Source: Nocardiopsis sp. CNR-923
GTDB taxonomy: Bacteria; Actinomycetota; Actinomycetes; Streptosporangiales; Streptosporangiaceae
Direction: 5' to 3'
Length of the DNA stretch: 64,000 nt
Assembly (NCBI RefSeq): GCF_001942255.1
Contig: NZ_MKKC01000109.1
Span: forward strand, 121,799 to 185,798
Position 1 is the stretch's first letter, and each line of letters opens with the position of its first letter. Position numbers and translations under genes: made by a program. Below are positions 46,420 through 54,241 of the stretch, piece by piece. The notes beneath the pieces are model-generated. The model did no database searches. It was not told the origin of the DNA and saw only the letters and a program-made list of their open reading frames with translations.

Positions 46420-48275
46420 TTAGAGTCGCAACCGCACCCCGTACACCTCCAGCCACGTGTTGAGTTGGATCACCATCTCCGCGTGGGTGCGGGCCACCCA
46501 CACGCCGCGCCCGGAGACCAGCGCTCCGGGCTCGCGGCCGCCTTGGCGGTCGCGTCCCGGTCGATCAGGTCGCGACCGGGGCGCCGGGGTCGTCGAGGAT
46601 CCGCCGCAGTCGCCCGCACAGCTCCTCGGCGTAGACCGCGTCCTGCACCACCGGGTAGGGCGACTTGCGGCGCTCCAGGACCGACGCCGGCAGCACGTCC
46701 GCCAGCGCCGCCCGCAGCAGGCTCTTCTCCCGCCCGTCGAAGGACTTCACCGACCACGGCGCGTTGTATACGTACTCCACCAGCCGGTGGTCGCAGTAGG
46801 GCAGCCGCAGCGACAGCCCGACGGACTGGGCGATCGACTCGCTGTGCGGGACCAGCGTCTCCAGCCAGTTCGTGACGTTGACGTACCAGGCGTCGCGCAT
46901 CCGCCGCTCGGTCTCGGACTCGTCCGGCTGGTGCGGCGCCCGCGCCATCGTCTCCCGGTACCGCTCGGCGCAGTACCCGTCCATGTCCAGCGACGCCAGC
47001 AGGTCCGGCGCGAGCAGGTCGGTGCCCAGTCCGTGCCTCGCCCCCGTCCACCGGGCCATCGCGATCCACGGGAACGTGGGCGCGCGCAACAGCTGCTCGT
47101 GCTCCAGCCACATCACCCCGCCGAACACCCCGTCGGCCGCGTCGCCCAGCAGAGCGAGGTCGGTGTGCCCGCGCACCGCCCGGCACAGCACGTAGAGCGA
47201 CGTGTTCATGTTCCCCAGCGGGCTCGGCACGTCCTTGGCCCGCAGCGCGTTCCGCAGGACCAGCGGGTCGAGCAGGTCGGCGGTGTCGACCACGATGTCG
47301 GTGTGCTCGGCCCCGACCCGCGCGACCATCTCCCGGACGAAGCGCGTCGGGCGTGCTCCACACCTCGTCGGCGCGGAAGTCCTCCTCCGCGCCGAAGGCC
47401 ACCGAGAACGTGCGCAGCGGTCCCGCCCCGCGGTCGGCCAGCCGTCGCGCGGCCAGCGCGGTCACCCCGCTGGAGTCGAGCCCGCCGGAGAGCATCATCC
47501 CGACGGGGGAGGGGCCGCCGGTCTGCTCGCCCACCGCGTCGTCCAGCAGCGCGCGGACGGTGGCCACGGTGGTGTCGCGGTCGTCGGTGTGCGGAACGGC
47601 CTCCAGCGACCAGTAGCACTCCTCCCGCACGCCGTCGGTCCCCACACGCACCAGGTGACCCGGGCGCACCTGGCGCATCCCCCGGAAGACCCCGTGGCCC
47701 GGTGTCCCCGCGTACGACAGGATCTCCCGCAGGCCGTCGATGTCGACCGCGCTCTCCGTGCCGGGGTGGGCGAGCAGCGCCTTGCGTTCGGAGGCGAACA
47801 GCATCCCGTGGCCGCCGGGCAGGTAGAACAGCGGTTTGTTGCCCAGACGGTCGCGGACCAGCAGGAGCTCACCGCGGAGCACGTCCCACACGGCGAACGC
47901 GTAGATCCCCCGCAGCCGCTCGGCGCATCCGGCGCCCCACTCCAGGTACGCCGCGGCCACGACCTCCGTGTGCCCGCGACCGGTCAGCCGGTGCCCGCGC
48001 CCGGCCAGCTCACCCGCGAGTTCGTCCGCGTTGTAGACCTCACCGTCGAGCACGGCCACCGCCACCGTGCGCCCGTCCCTCTCGACGGCGAGCGGCGGGC
48101 CCTCGCCCGCGTCGCCGCCCGGAACGCCGCGCTGACCGAGCAACGCGCGTTCGGAGTGCCACACCGCCTCGTGCCCGGGCCCCCGACAGGCCATCGTCGC
48201 GGTCATCGCCCTGATCACCGACCACTCGCGCCGCAGGTCGCGTCCGTGGTCCACCCAGCCCGCTATCGCCGACAT
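46420..48275 (-). CDS. Asparagine-synthase-like amide synthetase of the polyketide cluster, three frameshifts, no N-terminal Cys
   Basis: Two domains. The N-terminal glutaminase-like domain begins MSAIAGWVDHGRDLRREWS where active enzymes have MCGI; the nucleophilic Cys is replaced. The C-terminal domain keeps the PP-loop MLSGGLDSSGVTALAARRLA and GDAADGVFGG, so adenylation and amide formation are likely. Breaks: about 47343 (two bases lost or one gained), 46572 and 46525 (one base lost each); the last frame ends LNTWLEVYGVRLRL with TAA at 46420-46422. Relatives (PdmN, FdmV, LlpA type) join amines to pentangular polyketides. Last gene of the minus arm. Confidence 0.8.
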
Positions 48276-48320
48276 GTCGTTCCCTTCGCTCTCGTTCGGC
48301 GGACCGGCGCCCGCCGTCGT

Positions 48321-49796
48321 CTACCGACCGGCGGCCAGGCGCCGCTGGAGCCCGCGCCGTGCTGCCCACACGGCGATCGCGGCGAGCAGTCCGAGCCCGC
48401 CCAGGGCGGTGAAGTAGGCGGGCGCACCGATGAGGTCGACCAGCCGCGCCAGCTGTCCGCCCAAAGCCGCGCCCACGGCCGCGAACAGCCAGAACAGCCC
48501 GAGGACCTGACCGTCGAGTCCGCGCGGCGCCACGTGCGAGGCCAGGCTCAGCCCGACGGGGGCCACCGCCAGCTCACCGACCACCAGCAGCAGGTACACG
48601 CCCAGCAGCCACAGGGGTGACACTGGCCCCGCCTCGGCCCCGAGCGCGGCCACCGCCATGACGGCGAACGCCGCGGCCCCGAACAGCAGGCCGCCGGAGA
48701 ACTTCACCGCTGGGCCGACCCGCGACCCCAGCCGGACCCACAGGGCCGCGAACAGCGGTGCGAGCAGCAGCAGGAACAGGGGCTGCGCCGACTGGAACCA
48801 GCTCGCCGGGACCAGGAAGTCCGCCACCGTCCGGCGCACGGACTCCAGGGCGAACAGGTTGAGCAGCGCCGGACCCTGCGCGAACAGCAGCCAGAACACC
48901 GCCGACGCCGTCAGCATCCAGACGAAGGCGCCCATCCGGGCCCGGTCGTCCCCGTCCCGGGGCAGGCGGCGCAGCAGTCGCGCGCAGTAGACGACCGGGA
49001 CCGCCAGGACCCCGATCCCGACCAGCATGAGCACCCGTTCGGCGGTCAGCACACCGGTCAGCAGGCCCGCGGCCACCGCCGCGCCGGGCAGTCCGCCCCA
49101 CAGCGCCGTCCGCCGCAGGACCTGGCGCCGCTCCCCCTCCGTGGCGGGGTCGCTCGGCCGTGCCCCCACGTCGCCGAGCCCGCGCAGGCCCAGAACGTAG
49201 TGCACGAGTCCGAACGCCATGCCGACCGCCGCCACCCCGAACCCCAGGTGCCAGCCGATCCGCTCGGCCACGTACCCGGCGATCAGCGGGGCGAAGAGCG
49301 CGCTGACCTGGATGCTCACGTAGAAGACGGAGAACGCCGCCTCCCGCCGCTCCGGCCTGCCCTCGAACATCCGGCCGACCATCGCGGCCATGCTCGGCTT
49401 GACCAGCCCGGTCCCGGCCACGACCAGTCCGAGCCCCGCGTACAGCGTCGGGCCCACCGGCACGGCGAGCGCGATGTGCCCGCACATGATGAGCACCCCG
49501 CCCCACAGCGTGGCGCGGCGCGGACCCAGCAACCGGTCGCAGACCCATCCGCCGGGCAGGGACGCCATGAACACGAGCGCCATGTAGATCCCGACCAGCG
49601 CGGCGGCGTTCCCGTCCGCCATTCCTCGGCCGCCGCCCCCGGGGTCGGCGACCAGGTAGAGGTAGAGGATCGCCAGCAGACCGTAGAAGCTGAACCGCTC
49701 CCACATGTCCACGACGAAGAGCGTCCCGAACCAGCGCGGGTAGCCGAGGAAGGTCCGTTCGCGTGCCGGGGCCCGCCCGGGGGCGTTCGCGGTCAC
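48321..49796 (-). CDS. POT/PTR-family (MFS) transporter
   Basis: 491 residues, about 12-14 helices, with the proton-dependent oligopeptide transporter signature VVDMWERFSFYGLLAILYLY and FSVFYVSIQVSALFAPLIAG. Family members import peptides, but in secondary-metabolite clusters they may move the product or a peptide-like precursor. GTG 49796 overlaps the stop of the KAS III-like gene by 4 bp, so it is part of the polyketide operon. Confidence 0.85.
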   Translation of the reverse strand: MTANAPGRAPARERTFLGYPRWFGTLFVVDMWERFSFYGLLAILYLYLVADPGGGGRGMADGNAAALVGIYMALVFMASLPGGWVCDRLLGPRRATLWGGVLIMCGHIALAVPVGPTLYAGLGLVVAGTGLVKPSMAAMVGRMFEGRPERREAAFSVFYVSIQVSALFAPLIAGYVAERIGWHLGFGVAAVGMAFGLVHYVLGLRGLGDVGARPSDPATEGERRQVLRRTALWGGLPGAAVAAGLLTGVLTAERVLMLVGIGVLAVPVVYCARLLRRLPRDGDDRARMGAFVWMLTASAVFWLLFAQGPALLNLFALESVRRTVADFLVPASWFQSAQPLFLLLLAPLFAALWVRLGSRVGPAVKFSGGLLFGAAAFAVMAVAALGAEAGPVSPLWLLGVYLLLVVGELAVAPVGLSLASHVAPRGLDGQVLGLFWLFAAVGAALGGQLARLVDLIGAPAYFTALGGLGLLAAIAVWAARRGLQRRLAAGR

Positions 49797-50995
49797 CGGC
49801 CCCGACCCCCCTCGGGGCGGTGCAGCAGCTCCACCACCGCCACCGACCACGTGAACCCCGCGCCCACGCCGACCAGCACGCACCGCTCGCCGGGCAGGAG
49901 ACCGCCCGAGGCCACCAGGTGGTGCAGGCCCGCGAACTGGTCGCCCGCGCCCAGGTGCCCGATCCGGCGGCCCCACTCCCACGTGGTGCGCTCGGGGTCG
50001 ATCTCGAACCGGTGGAGGAAGTGCGCCCGCATCCGGGCCAACCCCAGGTTGGGCAGCACGAACCTGGCGACGTCCTCGATCTTCAGGTCCGCCTCGGACA
50101 GCGCCCGGTCGAGCGCCGCCTCCTGCCCGGCGTCGATCCGCTCCAGCACCGCGTCCAGCCCGTGGTCGGCGACGAACCCGCGCCGGGCCGCGTCGACGTC
50201 GACGGGCGTCCCGTGCTCCAGGGGCGCGGCCCCGAACGGCCGACGGCCGCGCTGCATGCCCTCCAGACCGGGGTCAGAGGCGGTGACCAGGCTGATCAGC
50301 CGGGCGAAGCCGCGCCGGTTCGACAGGACGAGGGCGGTGCCGCCGTCGCCGTAGATCGTCCCGGGGTCGGTCACCCACCGGTCGAAGCCGGGCGGGCAGA
50401 ACCGGTCGCCGGTGGTGAGCAGGGCCGTGGAGCGCCCTCCGCCCGCCGACAGGTACCCGGCGGCCAGCTCCAACGCGGCCAGCCCGCCGTTGGACAGCTG
50501 GCGCACCTCGAACGCCGGGCCGTGCTCCGCTGTGCCACGTCCCCCGGAGCCGTCCGCTGTGCGGCCGACTCGCTCCGGCCCGGTCCCGCTCCCCGCGTGG
50601 CCACGCGGACCGGAGCCACGCGCGGGGAGGACACTTCCTCCCGGAACGGAGCGGTGAGGGATGTCCCCCGCTGCGCCGCTTCCGGGGGATCCGCCCTCGC
50701 CCAGGGCGGCCCGCTGCACGTAGGACGCGGGCGCCCACATGTCGTGGCCCTGGTGGTAGGTCGAGGCGTGCAGCACCAGGTCGGCATGGTCGACCCCCGC
50801 CCGCGCCAGCGCCTCCCGCGCCGCCCGCGCGGCCATCTCCGGCCCGGACGCGTCCTCGGACACGCAGACCGACTCGATCCCCGTCCGCCACACGTCGCTG
50901 CTCCGGCAACGACCGTCACGGACGGCGTCCTCCACCCGCACGGTCGGGGGCAGCCACCGCCCCGTCCCGGCGACGTACATCCGCGCGTACCTCAC
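49793..50995 (-). CDS. Ketoacyl-ACP synthase III-family protein (DpsC/CalO4-like) with a 57-residue insertion
   Basis: 400 residues of the KAS III fold used for starter-unit selection. Where FabH has its active Cys (AACAG), this reads FEVRQLSNGGLAALELAAGY, that is Ser 168; the catalytic His region is LPNLGLARMR and the third position TTWEWGRRIGHLGAGDQ. This Ser-for-Cys, His-less site is known from DpsC, which passes a non-acetate starter. Residues about 100-157 are a Gly/Ser/Pro/Arg-rich insert absent from the fold. It lies in the operon between the AccD-like and POT genes; an acyltransferase is in the opposite arm. Confidence 0.85.
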   Translation of the reverse strand: MRYARMYVAGTGRWLPPTVRVEDAVRDGRCRSSDVWRTGIESVCVSEDASGPEMAARAAREALARAGVDHADLVLHASTYHQGHDMWAPASYVQRAALGEGGSPGSGAAGDIPHRSVPGGSVLPARGSGPRGHAGSGTGPERVGRTADGSGGRGTAEHGPAFEVRQLSNGGLAALELAAGYLSAGGGRSTALLTTGDRFCPPGFDRWVTDPGTIYGDGGTALVLSNRRGFARLISLVTASDPGLEGMQRGRRPFGAAPLEHGTPVDVDAARRGFVADHGLDAVLERIDAGQEAALDRALSEADLKIEDVARFVLPNLGLARMRAHFLHRFEIDPERTTWEWGRRIGHLGAGDQFAGLHHLVASGGLLPGERCVLVGVGAGFTWSVAVVELLHRPEGGRGR

Positions 50996-51020
50996 CGCGC
51001 ACTCCCTTCCGCCCGAACCG

Positions 51021-51335
51021 TCAAGGGAACATGTCCTGGAGCAGCGCGTCGTCCATCCCGGTGTCCGCGCGGGCCTCGCGCAGCCGGTCGGCGTAGGGCC
51101 GCAGGTCGGCGAAGTCCAGCGGGTCCTCGGGCGGTTTCGGGCTGGTCATCAGCGTGGCGGAGCCCTCGTCGAGGAGTTGCGCCAGGCGCTCGGGCGCGGT
51201 GAGTCGGCAATGGTGGCCGCACTCCGAGCACACCCCGAGGTCGCACCGGAACCTCTTGGCGTACAGCAGCGCGGAGCAGCGGCCGCAGGTCACCCAGTCG
51301 GTGGCCGCGGCCGTGGGCTCGATCGTCTCCGTCAT
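51021..51335 (-). CDS. Stand-alone AccD-like zinc-ribbon protein
   Basis: 104 residues matching only the N-terminus of acetyl-CoA carboxylase beta subunit: four-cysteine zinc ribbon CGRCSALLYAKRF / VCSECGHHCRLTA, then PERLAQLLDEG and DPLDFADLRPYADRLREA. The carboxyltransferase (crotonase-like) domain is absent, with no sign of a frameshift that would restore it. It may be an adaptor for an acyl-CoA carboxylase supplying malonyl units, or a relic. ATG 51335 with GGAGGAG upstream; overlaps the small gene before it. Confidence 0.75.
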   Translation of the reverse strand: MTETIEPTAAATDWVTCGRCSALLYAKRFRCDLGVCSECGHHCRLTAPERLAQLLDEGSATLMTSPKPPEDPLDFADLRPYADRLREARADTGMDDALLQDMFP

Positions 51336-51556
51336 GTCCACTCCTCCCTCCGCCGGTCATGGGGGCCGTCGGGGGCGTCGTTGCCGTGAGGGTCGGTCGG
51401 AGGCAGGCCGAACTCGGCCGCCCCCGGACCGTAGGGGGTCGGGGAGTGGTGCCAGCCGTACGCGGCCAGCGCCCACCCGGCCCAGCGCAGTCCCGCCAGC
51501 AGGCGTCGCCGCGGGTCCCGCGGGGCCGGGCGGTCGCTCGGCGTCGCCATCGTCAC
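51332..51556 (-). CDS. Small Pro-rich protein of the polyketide operon, unknown function
   Basis: About 74 residues. GTG 51556 overlaps the stop of the ABM gene in a GTGA pattern, and ATG 51550 is an alternative with a G-rich site. The sequence has a basic N-terminus, a short hydrophobic stretch (LLAGLRWAGWALAAYGWHH) and a Pro/Gly/Asp-rich tail. No family recognised. Its stop overlaps the AccD-like start, so coupled translation supports that it is a real gene. Confidence 0.6.
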   Translation of the reverse strand: MTMATPSDRPAPRDPRRRLLAGLRWAGWALAAYGWHHSPTPYGPGAAEFGLPPTDPHGNDAPDGPHDRRREEWT

Positions 51557-51869
51557 CCCCCGCCGAACGCGTCCCTGACCTCGTAGACCTCGAAGAACCG
51601 GTCGCGTTCGCGGTCCTGGAAGGGGCGCAGCGGCGCCGTCGCCGTGCGGTGGTCCGCGCCGCGCTCCCACTCCAGGAAGGCGGCGAGGCTCTCCCACTCG
51701 CTCATCACCAGCAGCCGACCGGCGTCGTCCACCGCGCCCAGCAGCTCGTTGGCGAGCAGCCCGGGGGTCCCGGCCAACTCCTTGCTGATCGCGCGGTAGG
51801 CGTCCTCGACCGCTCCGGGACCCCCGTCGGGCGCCGGTGCCAGATGAGCACCCGTGCGCGCCCGCTCAC
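51553..51869 (-). CDS. Antibiotic biosynthesis monooxygenase (ABM) domain protein, one frameshift
   Basis: About 105 residues of the ABM fold, cofactor-free or quinone-forming oxygenases. Start GTG 51869 overlaps the previous stop; it reads VSGRARVLIWHR, then near 51835 one G is lost, and the frame continues APDGGPGAVEDAYRAISKEL, LLVMSEWESLAAFLEWERGA and RFFEVYEVRDAFGGG. Paired ABM enzymes are known to oxidise intermediates in pentangular polyphenol routes (PdmH/PdmI type). Confidence 0.75.
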
Positions 51870-52171
51870 CCGCGCGTCCCGACCAGCTCGTGGACGACGT
51901 TCATCGTGTACATCGCGCCGCCGCGCCGGTACGGGTGCAGCTTGGTCCGGTGCTGGACGTGCTCGTCGCTGTGCTCGAACTCGCGGAACCTCTTCTCGTC
52001 GACCCAGTCGCTGACGACGTAGTAGACGCTCTCCTCGTCACTGCTCCGGAGCAGCCACTGGCCGAGGTTGGCGGGGTGGTCGGTGATGACGTTGCCGATG
52101 GACAGCCACGTGTCCTCGAACCCCTTCTCCATACCGGGGTTGAGCTCGAAGCGCAGCAGGACGCGGAACAT
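51866..52171 (-). CDS. Antibiotic biosynthesis monooxygenase (ABM) domain protein
   Basis: 101 residues: FRVLLRFELNPGMEKGFEDT, SVYYVVSDWVDEKRFREFEH and YRRGGAMYTMNVVHELVG, an ABM-type ferredoxin-like fold. Likely introduces oxygen at an aromatic position of the polyketide. ATG 52171 lies 26 bp after the ketoreductase stop; its stop overlaps the start of the second ABM gene. The two ABM genes are not close duplicates. Confidence 0.82.
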   Translation of the reverse strand: MFRVLLRFELNPGMEKGFEDTWLSIGNVITDHPANLGQWLLRSSDEESVYYVVSDWVDEKRFREFEHSDEHVQHRTKLHPYRRGGAMYTMNVVHELVGTRG

Positions 52172-52197
52172 GGTGTTCTCCTCGTTGGTGGGGATGA

Positions 52198-52947
52198 CTA
52201 GATGCCGCCGTCGACGGGGATGGTGGCGCCGGTGACGTACCGGGAAAGGTCGCTGGCCAGGAAGAGGACGGCGCCGCCGACCTCCTCGGGGGTGCCCAGG
52301 CGGCCCAGGGAGGTCAGCTGGCGGTAGCGCGCCTGGAGCTGCTCGTACTTCTCCTTGGGCAGCTTGGCGGCCTCCTCGGTCTCGATCACGCCGGGCTCGA
52401 CGACGTTGACGCGGATGCCGCGCCCGCCGAGCTCCTTGCACAGGGACCGGGACAGGCCGATGAGACCGGCCTTCGCGGCGGTGTAGTGGGAACGGGTGGG
52501 GATGCCGACCGTGGCGACGCGCGAGCCGATGTTGACGATCGACCCGCCCTCGCCCATGAGCGGCAGCGCCGCCTGGATGACCAGGAACGCGCCGGTCAGG
52601 TGGGTGTCGACGACACGGTGCCACTCGTCCTCGGCCAGCTCGTCGTAGGGGACGTGGCTGATCACGCCGGCGTTGTTGACGACCGCGTCGAGGCGGCCGT
52701 ACCGGGTGCGGCACTCCTCGACGAGCCGGTCCACCTCCTCCTTGGAGCGCACGTCCGCCCGGACGACGTGGTGGTCGCCGGGGATCTCCTTGAGCTCCTG
52801 CTCCAGTTCGCGGACGGCCTCGCTCTCGGTCCGGTAGCAGGCGGTGACGTTGGCCCCGGCCCGGGCCAGGGTGAGGACGACGGCCCGGCCGATCCCTCGG
52901 GATCCACCGGTGACCAGGGCGTTCTTTCCGGACAGGGAGGCGTTCAT
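52198..52947 (-). CDS. SDR ketoreductase of the polyketide cluster
   Basis: 249 residues, FabG-like. Cofactor motif ALVTGGSRGIGRAVV (residues 10-24), NNAG at 91-94, catalytic S142, Y155 and K159 (GSRVATVGIPTRSHYTAAKA), ending YVTGATIPVDGGI. NADPH-dependent reduction of a carbonyl of the polyketide, possibly the position reduced in pentangular scaffolds. Between the DUF1772 and ABM genes in the minus arm. Confidence 0.9.
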   Translation of the reverse strand: MNASLSGKNALVTGGSRGIGRAVVLTLARAGANVTACYRTESEAVRELEQELKEIPGDHHVVRADVRSKEEVDRLVEECRTRYGRLDAVVNNAGVISHVPYDELAEDEWHRVVDTHLTGAFLVIQAALPLMGEGGSIVNIGSRVATVGIPTRSHYTAAKAGLIGLSRSLCKELGGRGIRVNVVEPGVIETEEAAKLPKEKYEQLQARYRQLTSLGRLGTPEEVGGAVLFLASDLSRYVTGATIPVDGGI

Positions 52948-52978
52948 GGGTTCCTCTCGTGCGTCGGTGAAGGGGGTT

Positions 52979-53449
52979 TCAGGCCAGGACGGAGCCCAGC
53001 AGCAGGGCGTTGCACACCAGGGCGGTGGCGGCGAGCGCCGTGCGGACGGCGTTCCAGTCCCGCCAGCGCCTGCGCGGGTCGACCGACTCCCAGTCCTCGG
53101 GGAGGTCGTCGGGGTCCAGTCGGGCCACCCAGCGGTTGATGGGGACGTTCTTGGTGAGGGACACGGTGATCGCGGCGACGAGCAGCAGCGCGGCGGCGCC
53201 CGCGAGGACCCGAGCCGTCGCGTGCGGTGCGGCCGGCACGAGCAGAGCGTCGCTGACCAGTGCCGTGAGCAGGCAGATCGGCATGAACGGGTCGAAGCGG
53301 GAGACCAGGAACATGTGCACGGGCACGTACTGCTCCCGGGGGATGCGGAGCAGGAGCGGGGCTCCGCCGAGGAAGGCGATCATCATGCCCCCCGTCACCA
53401 GCCCGCTGCCGACCATCGCGAGCGGCAGAAGGATCCAGGCCATGGTCAT
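52979..53449 (-). CDS. DUF1772 membrane protein (anthrone oxygenase-like)
   Basis: 156 residues with four helices. DUF1772 is related to fungal anthrone oxygenases. Conserved segment TKNVPINRWVARLDPDDLPE has the N-x-P-x-N core, and WRDWNAVRT follows before the last helix. In an aromatic polyketide cluster it may oxidise an anthrone-like ring, though no mechanism is proved for the family in bacteria. A paralogue opens the opposite arm. ATG 53449 or 53443. Confidence 0.8.
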   Translation of the reverse strand: MTMAWILLPLAMVGSGLVTGGMMIAFLGGAPLLLRIPREQYVPVHMFLVSRFDPFMPICLLTALVSDALLVPAAPHATARVLAGAAALLLVAAITVSLTKNVPINRWVARLDPDDLPEDWESVDPRRRWRDWNAVRTALAATALVCNALLLGSVLA

Positions 53450-53513
53450 CTCCAGTCGGAGCCCTCCGGGGCGGGGCCGACGCCGGGCGGCGCCGCTGCC
53501 GTCGGCCTCGCGC

Positions 53514-53975
53514 TCAGGAGGACCGGTTCCGTGCGGCCTTCTCGACCTGTTCCTTGATGTGCGGCATCTGCTCGGCGGTGTTCGTGCGGATGTGCTCGGC
53601 CATGGCGTCGTCGTCGAAGGGCATCTCGTCCTTGACGTGGAACTCCTGGACCCAGCGCATCTCCACGCCGCCGTCGACGGGGAGGTACTCCCAGTAGATG
53701 TTCATGAACTCGAACGGCCCGGTCTCGACGCGGTGCGCCCGCACCGTGCGGCTCTCCCGGTCGGGGGTCCGCTCGGAGACCCAGCTCCAGACCTTGCCGT
53801 CCTCGTCCGGGTGCAGGGCGAGCCGGAACCGGACGGTGTCGCCGCGGCGCTCCAGGATCTCCGCCTCGGCGTACTCCGTGAACAGCTCCGGCCACGACTC
53901 GACGTCGTTGGTCATGTCCCACACCAGGTCCATGGGGGCGTCGATGACGACGGTCGCCTCGGTGCGCGCGCTCAC
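53514..53975 (-). CDS. Aromatase/cyclase, single SRPBCC domain (TcmN/WhiE-VI-like)
   Basis: 153 residues with a helix-grip fold: EATVVIDAPMDLVWDMTNDV, ESWPELFTEYAEAEILERRG, DGKVWSWVSERTPD, GPFEFMNIYWEYLPVDGGVE and MRWVQEFHVKD. This is the one-domain aromatase/cyclase that closes and aromatises the first rings of a long polyketide chain. GTG 53975 overlaps the ACP stop by 4 bp. Confidence 0.92.
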   Translation of the reverse strand: MSARTEATVVIDAPMDLVWDMTNDVESWPELFTEYAEAEILERRGDTVRFRLALHPDEDGKVWSWVSERTPDRESRTVRAHRVETGPFEFMNIYWEYLPVDGGVEMRWVQEFHVKDEMPFDDDAMAEHIRTNTAEQMPHIKEQVEKAARNRSS

Positions 53976-54231
53976 GAGCCCACCACCTCCATGCGGGCGT
54001 TGACGTAGTCGATGAAGGCGCGCGGGGTCTCCAGGTCGCCGAGGTCCTCCTCGGGCAGGGAGAGCCCGAACTCCTTCTCCACCTTGTTGGCGATCTCCAT
54101 CACCGCGAGCGAGTCGTAGCCCAGCTCGGGGAACGGGGAGTCGAGGATGTCGCCGTCCAGGTCGACCGTGTCGTCGACGCGACGGACTCACGGGTGACCC
54201 GGCGGAAGACGTCGGGGGTGAAGCGTGTCAT
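53972..54231 (-). CDS. Acyl carrier protein of the minimal PKS, one frameshift
   Basis: 86 residues. The phosphopantetheine site is in LGYDSLAVMEIANKVEKEFG (S41). The N-terminus reads MTRFTPDVFRRVTRESV; near 54180 one G is lost (GTCGCGTCG for GTCGGCGTCG), after which the other frame gives VDDTVDLDGDILDSPFPE. Without correction the ACP would be destroyed, which would kill the whole pathway, so an error is more likely than decay. Ten bp after KS-beta. Confidence 0.9.
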
Positions 54232-54241
54232 CTGTGCCTCC

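Noticed and set aside
46420..48275. Assignment as the oxytetracycline-type malonamate synthetase OxyD
   Set aside because: The general family fits, but the missing N-terminal Cys and the pentangular-type neighbours favour a late amide-forming role; OxyD identity cannot be supported.
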